Below, piece by piece: positions 1-7,886 of a DNA stretch of 15,888 bases (position 1 is the first letter of the stretch; each line of letters opens with the position of its first letter). Position numbers and translations under genes: made by a program. The stretch comes from Oscillospiraceae bacterium (GTDB lineage Bacteria > Bacillota > Clostridia > Oscillospirales > Oscillospiraceae): NCBI GenBank assembly GCA_016295225.1, contig JAEDLP010000035.1, forward strand, positions 1-15,888. Direction: 5' to 3'. A model generated the notes under the pieces. It did no database searches. It saw only the letters and a program-made list of their open reading frames with translations, and was not told the origin of the DNA.

Positions 1-35
1 GATTTTTCCAGCGCGGTTTTGCAATATACGGGGCG

Positions 36-1049
36 TTACAGCAGGATGATGCCGGCGTTGCGGCAGGTGTCCATGGTTTCGTCATCCCAGATGGAGGCCT
101 GGACTTCGCCGATGTGGGCCTTGCCCAGCAGGAGCATGGACAGGCGGGACTGGCCGATACCGCCGCCGATGGTCAAGGGCAGCTCGTTGTTCAGCAGCAT
201 TTTGTGGAAGGTCAGTTCCCGGCGGTCGTCGCAGCCGGCGATGGTCAGCTGACGGTCCAGCGCTTCGGCGTCCACACGGATGCCCATGGAGGAGAGCTCG
301 ATGGCCCGGTCCAGGGTGGCGTCCCACAGGAGGATATCGCCGTTGAGCTGCCAGTCGTCGTAGTCGGGGGCCCGGCCGTCGTGGGGTGCCCCGGACTTCA
401 GAGCGCCGCCGATCTGGGTGAGGAGGGTGGTGGGGTGCTCCTTGACCCAGGCGTTCTCCCGGCCCTTGCCGTCCAGGTTGGGGTACTTGTCCTCCAGCTC
501 CTGAGTGGTGACCACACTGAGCTCGGTGCTGATCTGGGGCAGGACGCAGAGCTGGGGGAAGACCGACTGGAGGGTCCGCTGGGTGTCGGACATGGCGTTG
601 ACGATGAGCTGGACGGTTTTGATCAGGTAGTCCATGCTGCGGTCCCGGGGTGCGATGACCTTTTCCCAGTCCCACTGGTCCACGTAGATGGAGTGGAGGT
701 TGTCGGGGATCTCATCCCGGCGGATGGCGTTCATGTCGGTGACCAGGCCTTCGCCCACGGGGAAGTGGTAGTTGTGGAGGGCCAGTCGCTTCCACTTAGC
801 CAGGGAGTGGACCACCTGGGCGTCCCGCTGGGCGGCGGGCACGTCGAAGGAAACAGGACGTTCCACGCCGTTGAGGTTGTCGTTCAGACCGGAGGCGGCC
901 TCCACGAAGAGGGGGGCGGAGACCCGGCGCAGGTGGAGGTTGCCGCAGAGGGTATCCTCAAAGACCCGCTTGAGCAGAGCGATTGCCTTCTGGGTGTCGT
1001 AGAGGTTCAGCAGGGGGGCATAGTCGGCGGGGATATAGGTTTTAGACAT
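36..1049 (-). CDS. asnA: Aspartate-ammonia ligase (asparagine synthetase A)
   Basis: Makes asparagine from aspartate, ammonia and ATP in the cytoplasm. The 337-residue product is close to the usual AsnA length of about 330. It starts with the typical MSKTYIPADY and carries family blocks such as YHFPVGEGLVTDMNAIRRDE and, near residues 295-302, GGGIGQSR, the motif-3-like ATP-binding element with its arginine. AsnA shares the class II aminoacyl-tRNA synthetase fold. An AAGGGAG ribosome binding site lies about 8 bases before the ATG. The gene begins 19 bases after the DUF1846 gene ends, so the two are probably co-transcribed. I saw no Asn T-box leader before either gene. No terminator is visible in the 35 bases left downstream. 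Confidence 0.97.
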   Translation of the reverse strand: MSKTYIPADYAPLLNLYDTQKAIALLKRVFEDTLCGNLHLRRVSAPLFVEAASGLNDNLNGVERPVSFDVPAAQRDAQVVHSLAKWKRLALHNYHFPVGEGLVTDMNAIRRDEIPDNLHSIYVDQWDWEKVIAPRDRSMDYLIKTVQLIVNAMSDTQRTLQSVFPQLCVLPQISTELSVVTTQELEDKYPNLDGKGRENAWVKEHPTTLLTQIGGALKSGAPHDGRAPDYDDWQLNGDILLWDATLDRAIELSSMGIRVDAEALDRQLTIAGCDDRRELTFHKMLLNNELPLTIGGGIGQSRLSMLLLGKAHIGEVQASIWDDETMDTCRNAGIILL

Positions 1050-1068
1050 AGGAAAAACTCCCTTCTGT

Positions 1069-2556
1069 TTATTTGTGGTAGAGCTTGGAGGTCTGGTAGG
1101 TGGGTTCGCTGGTCAGGCGCACGCCCAGACGGCGGAAGCTGTCCTCGTCGGACTGGGACAGGATGACCGTGGTGTGAACCTCACAGCCCCGCAGCTTCTG
1201 GAGCTGGCGGACGGCCTGCTTGGCGTTGGGATCGTTGACCGCGCAGATGGACAGGGCCACCAGCAGCTCGTCGATGTGGAGGAGGGGGTTCTTGTTGCCC
1301 AGAACGTTGACCTTTAGGTTCTGAACGGGTTCGATGACCTCGGGGGCGATCAGGTGGACCTCGTCGGGGATGCCGCCCAGATATTTCAAGGCGTTGAGGA
1401 GCAGGGCGGAGGAGGAGCCCAGCAGGGAGGAGGTCTTGCCGGTGAGGATCTTGCCGTCGGGCATTTCCATGGCGGCGGCGGGTGCGCCGGTGCGCTCAGC
1501 CACCTCCAGGGCGGGCCGGACCACGGCCCGGCTCTCACCGGTGAGGCCCAGCTGCTTCATGAGCAGTTCGATCTTATACACGGCGCTGCCGTCGGTGAGA
1601 CCCCGGCGGTGGCGGCACTGCTCGGTGTAGAACCGGCGGAGAATCTCCTCCTTGGAGGCCTGACAGACGACCTCATCGTCGACGATGCAGTAGCCCGCCA
1701 TGTTGACTCCCATGTCCGTGGGGGACTGGTAGGGGCAGGAGCCGGAAATGTGCTCGAACATGGTTTTCAGCACGGGGAAGACCTCCACGTCCCGGTTGTA
1801 GTTGACGGTGGTGACCCCGTAGGCCTCCAGATGGAAGGGGTCGATCATGTTCACGTCGTTCAGGTCGGCGGTGGCGGCTTCGTAGGCCAGGTTCACGGGG
1901 TGGCGCAGGGGCAGATTCCAGATGGGGAAGGTTTCGTACTTGGCATAGCCCGCCTGGATGCCCCGCTTGTACTCATGGTAGAGCTGGCTCAGGCAGACGG
2001 CCATCTTGCCGCTGCCGGGGCCGGGGGCGGTGACCACCACCAGGGATTTGGTGGTTTCTACGTATTCGTTTCGGCCAAAGCCCTCGTCGCTGACGATGTG
2101 GGGGATATTATAGGGGTAACCTTCAATGGAATAGTGCCGGTAGACCTGGATGCCCAGGTTTTCCAGCTGGGACTGGAAGATCTCTGCGGCGGTCTGGCCG
2201 TTGAAGCGGGTGAGTACCACGCTGCCAACGTGGAAGCCGAAGCCCCGGAAGGTGTCGATGAGGCGGAGGGTGTCAGAGCCATAGGTGATGCCAAGATCCC
2301 CGCGGACCTTGCTTTTCTCCAGATCCATGGCGGAGACTGCCACCACGATCTCTACCTGATCCTTCAGCTGCATGAGCATGCGGATCTTGGAGTCCGGGTG
2401 GAACCCGGGCAGCACCCGGGAGGCGTGATGGTCGTCAAAGAGCTTGCCGCCGAACTCCAGGTACAGCTTGCCGCCGAACTGGTTGATTCGGGAGCGAATA
2501 TGCTCGGACTGCATCTCTAGGTATTTCTCGTTGTCGAAGCCAAGTCGTTCGATCAT
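1069..2556 (-). CDS. DUF1846 / UPF0371 family protein
   Basis: A 495-residue cytoplasmic protein of the UPF0371 (DUF1846) family, which is widespread in Bacillota and has no settled biochemical role. The length matches the family. I chose the ATG at 2556 (MIERLGFDNEKY) because GGAGAGAGGAAGG precedes it and family members begin this way. The frame stays open to 2805, but that extension is upstream leader. A glycine-rich APGPGSGKMA segment ends at Lys184 and looks like a phosphate-binding loop; calling it nucleotide binding is inference. An internal stretch YNIPHIVSDEGFGRNEY is also typical. It is the first gene of an operon with asnA. A promoter at 2640-2667 would give a leader of about 76 bases. 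Confidence 0.93.
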   Translation of the reverse strand: MIERLGFDNEKYLEMQSEHIRSRINQFGGKLYLEFGGKLFDDHHASRVLPGFHPDSKIRMLMQLKDQVEIVVAVSAMDLEKSKVRGDLGITYGSDTLRLIDTFRGFGFHVGSVVLTRFNGQTAAEIFQSQLENLGIQVYRHYSIEGYPYNIPHIVSDEGFGRNEYVETTKSLVVVTAPGPGSGKMAVCLSQLYHEYKRGIQAGYAKYETFPIWNLPLRHPVNLAYEAATADLNDVNMIDPFHLEAYGVTTVNYNRDVEVFPVLKTMFEHISGSCPYQSPTDMGVNMAGYCIVDDEVVCQASKEEILRRFYTEQCRHRRGLTDGSAVYKIELLMKQLGLTGESRAVVRPALEVAERTGAPAAAMEMPDGKILTGKTSSLLGSSSALLLNALKYLGGIPDEVHLIAPEVIEPVQNLKVNVLGNKNPLLHIDELLVALSICAVNDPNAKQAVRQLQKLRGCEVHTTVILSQSDEDSFRRLGVRLTSEPTYQTSKLYHK

Positions 2557-2639
2557 AATAGTCCCTTCCTCTCTCCCTTTATCTCTGGTTTCTTTCACGA
2601 ACTGTCGGTTGACGAATAATTCGGGATAAACTAGTCTCC

Positions 2640-2667
2640 ATTGTACCGTAATTGTATGAAAAGTCAA
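2640..2667 (-). promoter_or_regulatory. Sigma-A-type promoter for the DUF1846-asnA operon
   Basis: On the minus strand, TTGACT (2667-2662), a 16-base spacer and TACAAT (2645-2640) closely match the housekeeping consensus. It lies about 85 bases before the start codon and faces away from the sufC promoter. Confidence 0.7.
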
Positions 2668-2771
2668 TATATGTCCAAAAATATTGGTAAGGATGACGGA
2701 AAAGTTGGGGAGATGTTGCTGAGTGAAATAATTTCTATGTGCACCCTGCTGGGCAACCCTGCAGGAATCTA

Positions 2772-2800
2772 TTGCCTGTCGAACCGTTTTGTGGTATAAT
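2772..2800 (+). promoter_or_regulatory. Sigma-A-type promoter for the sufCB-thioesterase operon
   Basis: TTGCCT (2772-2777), a 17-base spacer and a perfect TATAAT (2795-2800) lie about 75 bases before sufC. I recognise no Fe-S-regulator operator in the leader. Confidence 0.75.
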
Positions 2801-2876
2801 TCCATGATTCAGAAAGGGACAAAATCCCTGCTGGACCATATATTATGATAACGATAGCGACAAGGAGCTATGCAAT

Positions 2877-3626
2877 ATGCTGGAACTGAAAGGACTTTCC
2901 TATCAGGTCGAAGACGGCGGCGCCGCCACCGAGATCCTCAAGGGCATCGACCTGACTGTTTCCGACAATAAGTTTATTGTCATTACCGGCCCCAACGGCG
3001 GCGGCAAGACCACTCTGGCCAAGACCATTATGGGCATCAACCAGCCCACTGGCGGCCAGATCCTCTGGAACGGGACCGACATCACCAACCTGACCATCAC
3101 CGAGCGAGCCAAGCTGGGCATCAGCTATGGCTTCCAGCAGCCGCCCCGGTTCAAGGGCATGCGCATCCGGGATATGCTGGGCCTGGCGGCGGGTAACCGA
3201 AATCTGACCCGGGACGAGTGCTGCTCTTACCTCAACCGGGTGGGCCTGTGCGCCGCCGACTACGTGGACCGGGAACTGGACGCATCCCTCTCCGGCGGCG
3301 AGGTCAAGCGCATTGAGATCGCCTCCATCCTGGCCCGTCCCAGCGGCCTGCTGATCCTGGACGAGCCTGAGGCCGGCATCGACCTGTGGTCCTTCGCCAA
3401 ACTCACCGAGACCTTCCGAATTCTCCACGCCAAGCGGGAGAGCACCATCATCGTCATCTCCCACCAGGAGCGCATCATCGACCTGGCCGACGAGATCGTC
3501 ATGGTTTCCGGCGGCAAGGTGGTCCGCCATGGCCCCAAGGAGGAGCTGATGGCCCACATTCTGGCGGATACCGCCGGCTCCTGCAACTTTCTGCAGGCCG
3601 TGACCTGCCACACCAAGGAGGGTTAA
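2877..3626 (+). CDS. sufC: SufC-type Fe-S cluster assembly ATPase
   Basis: Cytoplasmic ABC ATPase that partners SufB-type scaffold proteins in iron-sulfur cluster assembly. The 249 residues carry a complete ABC set: Walker A GPNGGGKTT (38-46), a Q-loop in GFQQPPRF (about 85-92), signature LSGGEVKR (138-145), Walker B LLILDEPEAGID (158-169) with Glu163, and the switch His196 in VISHQ. The LDEPEAGID segment differs from the LDExDSGLDID form I recall for proteobacterial SufC. AAGGAG at 2862-2867 sets the start. sufB follows after 3 bases. No sufD, sufS or sufU is present, so this resembles the minimal two-gene SufCB arrangement (also called SMS) described in archaea and some anaerobic bacteria. 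Assignment to SMS rather than SUF is inference from gene content and SufB length. Confidence 0.92.
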   Translation: MLELKGLSYQVEDGGAATEILKGIDLTVSDNKFIVITGPNGGGKTTLAKTIMGINQPTGGQILWNGTDITNLTITERAKLGISYGFQQPPRFKGMRIRDMLGLAAGNRNLTRDECCSYLNRVGLCAADYVDRELDASLSGGEVKRIEIASILARPSGLLILDEPEAGIDLWSFAKLTETFRILHAKRESTIIVISHQERIIDLADEIVMVSGGKVVRHGPKEELMAHILADTAGSCNFLQAVTCHTKEG

Positions 3627-3629
3627 GAC

Positions 3630-4559
3630 ATGGCACAGAATAAAGTAGACATCAACCTCCTCCGGGAGATCGCTGACCTGGAGGGCACGCCCAAGGGAGC
3701 TTACAACATTCGGAAGAACGGCAAGCTGGAGGCCCGGGGCCGCACAGAAAACATTGAGATCGTTACCAAAGAGGACCCCGAAAAGCCCGGCATCGACATT
3801 TATATTAAGGAAGGCACCAAGCACCAGTCCGTCCACATCCCCGTCATCATCACCGAGACCGGCCTGGACGAGCTGGTTTACAACGACTTCTATATCGGCG
3901 CGGACTGCGACGTGGTCATCGTGGCCGGTTGCGGCATCCACAACGCCGGCGACAAGAAATCCGAGCACGACGGCGTCCATACCTTCTACGTGGGGGAGAA
4001 CTCCAAGGTTCAGTATGTGGAGAAGCACTACGGCGAGGGCGAGGGTACCGGCGAGCGGATCATGAATCCCCAGACAGTGGTCTACCTGGAGAAGAACGCC
4101 TCCATCACCCTGGATACCACCCAGCTTCGGGGTGTGGACTCCACCAAGCGCTACACCAAGATTGTGGTGAAGGAGGGGGCCGAGGCCATCGTTACCGAGA
4201 AGCTTCTCACCCACGACAAGCAGAAGGCCACCTCCGAGATGGATATCATTCTGGCCGGTCCCGACGCTAGCAGCCGGGTCATCTCCCGCTCTGTGGCGCA
4301 GGACGACTCCGAGCAGGTCTTCTATCCCCGGATGATCGGCGACGACGCGGGCTTCGGCCACGTCCAGTGCGACTCCATCCTCATGGGCCGGGCCAAGATC
4401 CAGTCCATTCCTGCCATCATTGCCAACCATCCCGACGCCCAGCTGGTCCACGAGGCAGCCATCGGCCGCATTGCCGGCGATCAGCTGCTGAAGCTGATGA
4501 CCCTGGGACTCACGGCGGAAGAGGCGGAGGAGGAGATCCTGAATGGCTTCCTGCGTTAA
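3630..4559 (+). CDS. sufB: SufB/SufD-family Fe-S scaffold, short form
   Basis: Scaffold partner of SufC. At 309 residues it is far shorter than the roughly 470-495 of classical SufB and is essentially the beta-helix core plus the SufC-binding C-terminus. The C-terminal block keeps HVQCDSILMG with Cys247 and, 27 residues on, AQLVHEAAIGRI with His274 and Glu275. By motif alignment from memory these match the cluster-forming Cys and the His-Glu pair of E. coli SufB. Cys93 and Cys101 in GADCDVVIVAGCGIHN are further possible ligands. It ends in GLTAEEAEEEILNGFL, the usual C-terminal helices. It is 3 bases after sufC, and its last 17 bases overlap the thioesterase gene. It may form a homodimer with SufC, since no SufD is encoded nearby. 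Confidence 0.9.
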   Translation: MAQNKVDINLLREIADLEGTPKGAYNIRKNGKLEARGRTENIEIVTKEDPEKPGIDIYIKEGTKHQSVHIPVIITETGLDELVYNDFYIGADCDVVIVAGCGIHNAGDKKSEHDGVHTFYVGENSKVQYVEKHYGEGEGTGERIMNPQTVVYLEKNASITLDTTQLRGVDSTKRYTKIVVKEGAEAIVTEKLLTHDKQKATSEMDIILAGPDASSRVISRSVAQDDSEQVFYPRMIGDDAGFGHVQCDSILMGRAKIQSIPAIIANHPDAQLVHEAAIGRIAGDQLLKLMTLGLTAEEAEEEILNGFLR

Positions 4560-5016
4560 AGAAGGGATCTTCTACGTGGGCCAGGACCCCCAGCTGGGTC
4601 AGATTCGCGGCCTGGACCCCTGGGCTGTGGATAACGGAATCCACCTGATCTCCATGGAGCCGGACAAGACCGAGGGGATCATGATGATCACCGACCAGAA
4701 CCAGCAGCAGTACGGCACCGTCCACGGGGGGATGCTGGTGGCCTTTGCCGACACCATCGCCGGCCACAGCCTGACCCCTCACGGCAAGATGTGCGTCACC
4801 CAGGGCAGCACCGTCAACTTCCTGCGGCCGGCAGCTGGGGCCTACCTCTTCTGCCGGGCCATCCCGGTGAAGGTGGGCAAGCGGATCTGCGTGGTCTCCG
4901 TGGAGCAGCGCAACGACAAGGACGAGCTGGTGACCACCGCCCTCTTCACCTTTGCGGTGGTGGAGGACATCGAGCCCATTCTGGTGGAGCCCAAATATCC
5001 TAACCTGACCTTTTGA
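4543..5016 (+). CDS. PaaI-type hotdog-fold thioesterase
   Basis: Probable acyl-CoA thioesterase of 157 residues. The hotdog signature YGTVHGGMLVAFADTIAG (residues 57-74) contains His61-Gly-Gly and Asp70, the arrangement of the PaaI catalytic helix. A second half, VTQGSTVNFLRPA followed by a long strand, completes a single hotdog domain. The substrate cannot be inferred; PaaI enzymes often clear aryl- or acyl-CoA esters. The ATG lies inside sufB, 17 bases before its stop, with GGAGGAGATC just upstream, so translation of the two genes is probably coupled. The link to Fe-S assembly is by position only. Confidence 0.88.
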   Translation: MASCVKEGIFYVGQDPQLGQIRGLDPWAVDNGIHLISMEPDKTEGIMMITDQNQQQYGTVHGGMLVAFADTIAGHSLTPHGKMCVTQGSTVNFLRPAAGAYLFCRAIPVKVGKRICVVSVEQRNDKDELVTTALFTFAVVEDIEPILVEPKYPNLTF

Positions 5017-5017
5017 T

Positions 5018-5055
5018 TGAGAAAACAAAAAACGGAGCGGATGGCTCCGCTCCGT
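5018..5055 (-). terminator. Intrinsic terminator of the small membrane protein gene
   Basis: A perfect 10-base stem (5032-5041 with 5046-5055, 4-base loop) is followed on the minus strand by TTTTTTGTTTTC. On the plus strand no T-run follows, so it would stop the thioesterase transcript less well. Confidence 0.8.
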
Positions 5056-5073
5056 CGGTTCTGTATGATTCTG

Positions 5074-5280
5074 TCAGACGTCCCAGTCCTCAAACTCGTC
5101 ATCATAGCACTCGGTCTGGCAGCAGCATTTGCACAGGGAGGATTTCTTTTCCTGGAGCTTGGCAAACAGGCCGTCCAGGCAGGCGGAAATCTTTTCCATG
5201 TTGGCCATGACCAGGCAGATGACAGCAGCGGCAGTCAGGACGCAAGCGGTGATTTTCAAGACCAAATCCGTAATTTTCAT
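5074..5280 (-). CDS. Small Cys-rich single-span membrane protein
   Basis: A 68-residue protein I cannot name. The start at 5280 (MKITDLVLKI) is fixed by a perfect AGGAGG; the frame runs open further upstream, but that part does not look coding. Residues about 5-27 form one hydrophobic segment (LVLKITACVLTAAAVICLVMA). An amphipathic linker follows, then CKCCCQTEC (residues 50-58) with five cysteines and a very acidic tail. The cysteine cluster suggests metal binding or disulfides, with no direct support. It has its own promoter-like sequence and terminator, so it is a separate unit divergent from asp23. Confidence 0.75.
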   Translation of the reverse strand: MKITDLVLKITACVLTAAAVICLVMANMEKISACLDGLFAKLQEKKSSLCKCCCQTECYDDEFEDWDV

Positions 5281-5306
5281 ATAAAAACCTCCTATACACA
5301 GTTGCG

Positions 5307-5334
5307 TTGTTTCCCGTGTGTATGGTAGTATTCT
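5307..5334 (+). promoter_or_regulatory. Possible promoter of asp23-fakA
   Basis: TTGTTT (5307-5312), a 16-base spacer and TATTCT (5329-5334) precede asp23 by about 100 bases. The match is moderate. Its -10 sits on top of the divergent -10 at 5330-5335, so the two promoters would compete. Confidence 0.35.
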
Positions 5335-5358
5335 ACATGATAACGTGGGAAAATACAA
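5330..5358 (-). promoter_or_regulatory. Probable promoter of the small membrane protein gene
   Basis: On the minus strand TTGTAT (5358-5353), a 17-base spacer and TAGAAT (5335-5330) lie about 50 bases before the start. This overlaps a plus-strand candidate for asp23. Confidence 0.5.
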
Positions 5359-5433
5359 TGCACCCCTGCAATTTTTTAAAGAGCTTTCCGAACTAAGGCC
5401 TACCTGGCCTGACACAGAAAGGATGGAATCATT

Positions 5434-5784
5434 ATGCGGTTTCAGAACGATAAAGGCGAGATCCAGATCAGCAGCGAGGTCTTTACCACCATCACCGGCG
5501 CGGTAGCCACCAGCTGCTTTGGCGTGAAGGGCATGGCTGCCCGGTCCAAGAAGGACGGCCTAGTTCACCTGCTCCGGAGCGAGTCCATGGCCAAGGGCGT
5601 GCGGGTGGTCTTCCATGAGGATGACGCTCTGTCCATCGAACTGCATATCATCGTCGACGCCGGCGTGAACCTCACTGCCGTGAGCAATTCGATTATGAGT
5701 GAAGTCCGCTATGCAGTGAGCCGGATGACCGGCGCACAGGTGCGCGCTGTGGACGTCTATGTGGACGCTATGGATGCGGAGTAA
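5434..5784 (+). CDS. Asp23/Gls24 family envelope stress protein (YloU-like)
   Basis: A 116-residue member of the Asp23/Gls24 (DUF322) family, equivalent in position and length to B. subtilis YloU. The family hallmarks are the opening GEIQISSEVFTTITGAVATS, the VKGMA segment, VRVVFHEDDALSIELHIIVDAGVNL and the C-terminal VRAVDVYVDAM. Family members associate with the membrane and envelope stress; the molecular role is unsettled. AAAGGA lies about 10 bases before the ATG. It is followed after 14 bases by fakA, the same order as yloU-yloV in Bacillus. Confidence 0.92.
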   Translation: MRFQNDKGEIQISSEVFTTITGAVATSCFGVKGMAARSKKDGLVHLLRSESMAKGVRVVFHEDDALSIELHIIVDAGVNLTAVSNSIMSEVRYAVSRMTGAQVRAVDVYVDAMDAE

Positions 5785-5798
5785 GAAGGAGAGAAACT

Positions 5799-7475
5799 AT
5801 GGTACAGTTCATTGACGGAGGAACGCTGGCACGGATGATCGTCCATGCATCTGCCTCCCTGAATACAGAGAAACAGAGAATCAACGAGCTCAACGTGTTT
5901 CCCGTGCCCGATGGCGACACCGGCACCAACATGAGCCTGACCATCGGCACCGCCGCCGCCGAGCTCCAGCAGAAGAAGCCCGCCTCCGTGGGGCAGGTTG
6001 CCTCCGTGAATGCCTCCGCCATGCTGCGGGGCGCCCGGGGCAACTCCGGCGTCATCCTCTCCCTGATCTTCCGGGGCTTTTCTAAGGCCCTGAAGGAGAA
6101 GGAGACCATGGACGGCATCGACCTGGCCGAGGGCCTGAACGCAGGCGTGGCCGCCGCTTATCGGGCGGTTATGAAGCCCGCCGAGGGCACCGTCCTCACC
6201 GTGTCCCGTCTGGCCGGTGAGCGGGCCGCTCAGGCCGCCGGGGAGAACACCGCCCTGGAATACGTGCTGGAGTCCGCCATTCTCCAGGCGGAGGAGACCC
6301 TGGCAGCCACCACCGAGATGAACCCCGTTCTGAAGAAGGCCGGGGTGGTGGACGCCGGCGGCATGGGCTTCGTGATCATCCTGAAGGGTATGCTGGACGA
6401 GCTGCGGGGCGTGGCCATGCCCGAGGGCGGCGAGGATACGGCTTCCCAGAAGGAAAAGGCGGATTTCGCCGCCCTGGGGGATGAGGAGATCACCTTTACC
6501 TATGATACGGTCTTCATCGTCCGCCGGACTTCTGAACGGCCTCTGGAGGAGTTCCGGGCCTATCTGGAGACCATCGGCGACAGCCTGGTCATCGGAGAGA
6601 GCGACGAGGAGTTCAAGGTCCATGTCCATACCGATATCCCCGGCGAGGCCCTCACCGAGGCCCAGAAGTACGGCACCCTGGAGCTGGCCAAGATCGAGAA
6701 CATGCGCACCCAGGCCGAGGAGCTGGCCGCCGGCAAGCAGGCCCAGAGCATCGACGATCTGGACGCTGTGGAAGAGGAGCTGGAGACCATGGAGAGCCAG
6801 AACGCAGATCCCGAGAAGAAGTACGGCTTCGTGGCTGTGGCGGCCGGCGAGGGTTTGGCCAAGGTCTTCTATGATCTGGGGGTGGACGGGGTCATTTCCG
6901 GCGGCCAAACCATGAACCCCTCCACCGAGGACATTTTACGGCAGATCAAGAAGACCCCGGCAGAGATTGTCTACGTCCTGCCCAACAACAAGAACATCAT
7001 CATGGCAGCCCAGCAGTGCGTGGATCTGGTGGAGGACAAGAAGGTCATCGTCCTCCAGGCCAAGACCGTCCCCCAGGGCATCTCTGCCATGATCGCGGTG
7101 GACCCCGACGGGGAGGAAGCCGACAACACCGAGGCCATGGAAGAGGCCATGGGCATGGTGACCACCATGGAGATCACCTATGCCGCCCGGGACTCCGAGT
7201 TCGACGGCGCCGCCATCAAGGAGGGCGACTACCTGGCTCTGGTGGACAATCAGCTCTTCGACACCGAGAAGGATCTGAATGCCATTCTGGATAAGCTGGC
7301 CGGGGAGGCCGGCGACCGGGGCGGTGAGTTCATCAACATCTTCTACGGTGAGGGTGTGGAGGAGGCCGACGCCGAGGCTGCCATGGCCCGGTTCCAGGCC
7401 ATCTGTCCTGACGCAGAGATCACTCTGCTCCAGGGTGGTCAGCCGGTGTACCACTACCTGATTTCTGTGGAATAA
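5799..7475 (+). CDS. fakA: Fatty acid kinase catalytic subunit, DAK2/DhaL-type (FakA/YloV)
   Basis: ATP-dependent kinase subunit that phosphorylates fatty acids held by a DegV-type FakB carrier and so feeds exogenous fatty acids into phospholipid synthesis. The 558-residue length fits FakA. The N-terminal DhaL domain (about 1-200) shows ELNVFPVPDGDTGTNM with Asp38 and Asp40 as Mg/ATP ligands, plus LRGARGNSGVILS. A middle domain (about 215-330) and a C-terminal DegV-like domain (about 345-558; VDGVISGGQTMNPS, IVYVLPNNKNI) follow. AAGGAG lies just before the ATG. It is co-transcribed with asp23 and ends at a strong hairpin. No fakB is in the window. Confidence 0.95.
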   Translation: MVQFIDGGTLARMIVHASASLNTEKQRINELNVFPVPDGDTGTNMSLTIGTAAAELQQKKPASVGQVASVNASAMLRGARGNSGVILSLIFRGFSKALKEKETMDGIDLAEGLNAGVAAAYRAVMKPAEGTVLTVSRLAGERAAQAAGENTALEYVLESAILQAEETLAATTEMNPVLKKAGVVDAGGMGFVIILKGMLDELRGVAMPEGGEDTASQKEKADFAALGDEEITFTYDTVFIVRRTSERPLEEFRAYLETIGDSLVIGESDEEFKVHVHTDIPGEALTEAQKYGTLELAKIENMRTQAEELAAGKQAQSIDDLDAVEEELETMESQNADPEKKYGFVAVAAGEGLAKVFYDLGVDGVISGGQTMNPSTEDILRQIKKTPAEIVYVLPNNKNIIMAAQQCVDLVEDKKVIVLQAKTVPQGISAMIAVDPDGEEADNTEAMEEAMGMVTTMEITYAARDSEFDGAAIKEGDYLALVDNQLFDTEKDLNAILDKLAGEAGDRGGEFINIFYGEGVEEADAEAAMARFQAICPDAEITLLQGGQPVYHYLISVE

Positions 7476-7486
7476 GTAAATGACTA

Positions 7487-7516
7487 AACAGGGCGCGGGA
7501 TCTCCCGCGCCCTGTT
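7487..7516. terminator. Bidirectional terminator between fakA and spoIIID
   Basis: A 13-base GC-rich inverted repeat (7487-7499 with 7504-7516) has a 4-base loop and is followed by GATTTT on the plus strand and TTTAG on the minus strand. It lies between two convergent genes. Confidence 0.85.
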
Positions 7517-7526
7517 GATTTTGGAG

Positions 7527-7775
7527 TCAGTCCCCTTTGTATTTTTTCCTGGTGGCGATGCCGCCCCGGATGTGGCGCTCGGCCTTGTTTACCTCCAGCA
7601 CTTTTTTTACCTGAAGATACAGGGGTTTGTTAAAGGCCGGGAGCCGCTGGGACAGGTCTTTATGTACCGTCGATTTGCTTATGCCGAACTGCTTTGCGGC
7701 GGTCCGGACGGTGGCTTGATGTTCGATAATATAAAGAGCCAGGTCGCAGGCCCGTTCTTCGATGTCAGTCCGCAT
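7527..7775 (-). CDS. spoIIID: Sporulation transcription factor SpoIIID
   Basis: DNA-binding regulator of the mother-cell programme in sporulation, acting between sigma-E and sigma-K. The 82 residues are slightly shorter than the Bacillus protein (about 93), lacking part of its C-terminal tail. The helix-turn-helix VRTAAKQFGISKSTVHKDLS is diagnostic. The downstream RHIRGGIATRKKYKGD matches the basic C-terminal helix. GGGAG lies about 9 bases before the ATG. It sits 3' of the spoVT fragment in the same orientation, separated by a hairpin and a sigma-E-like promoter. This gene is good evidence that the host forms endospores. Confidence 0.96.
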   Translation of the reverse strand: MRTDIEERACDLALYIIEHQATVRTAAKQFGISKSTVHKDLSQRLPAFNKPLYLQVKKVLEVNKAERHIRGGIATRKKYKGD

Positions 7776-7806
7776 GCTCTACCACTCCCAACATTGTCCG
7801 TGACAC

Positions 7807-7833
7807 ATAGTATGTGGGGGCGGGGAGAAATAG
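7807..7833 (-). promoter_or_regulatory. Sigma-E-like promoter of spoIIID
   Basis: On the minus strand CTATTT (7833-7828), a 13-base spacer and CATACTAT (7814-7807) resemble the sigma-E pattern (ATATT-like -35, CATACAnT -10). It is about 32 bases before the spoIIID start. Sigma-E control of spoIIID is established in Bacillus; the assignment here is by motif. Confidence 0.5.
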
Positions 7834-7873
7834 AAGAGCCATGGCAGGGATTTTTCTCCCGGTCATGGCTCTT
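7825..7873 (-). terminator. Intrinsic terminator of the recombinase-spoVT frame
   Basis: A 10-base stem AAGAGCCATG/CATGGCTCTT (7864-7873 with 7834-7843), with a further GGGA/TCCC inner stem, lies 13 bases after the stop codon. A CTATTTC tail follows on the minus strand. The tail is also the -35 of the spoIIID promoter. Confidence 0.65.
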
Positions 7874-7886
7874 GTGGTCAGGGCAG

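Noticed and set aside
2557..2640. Asn-responsive T-box leader before the DUF1846-asnA operon
   Set aside because: The leader is only about 76 bases and has no T-box consensus or antiterminator.
2557..2805. N-terminal extension of the DUF1846 frame to 2805
   Set aside because: It spans the promoter at 2640-2667. The family start MIERLGF at 2556 has the good ribosome site.
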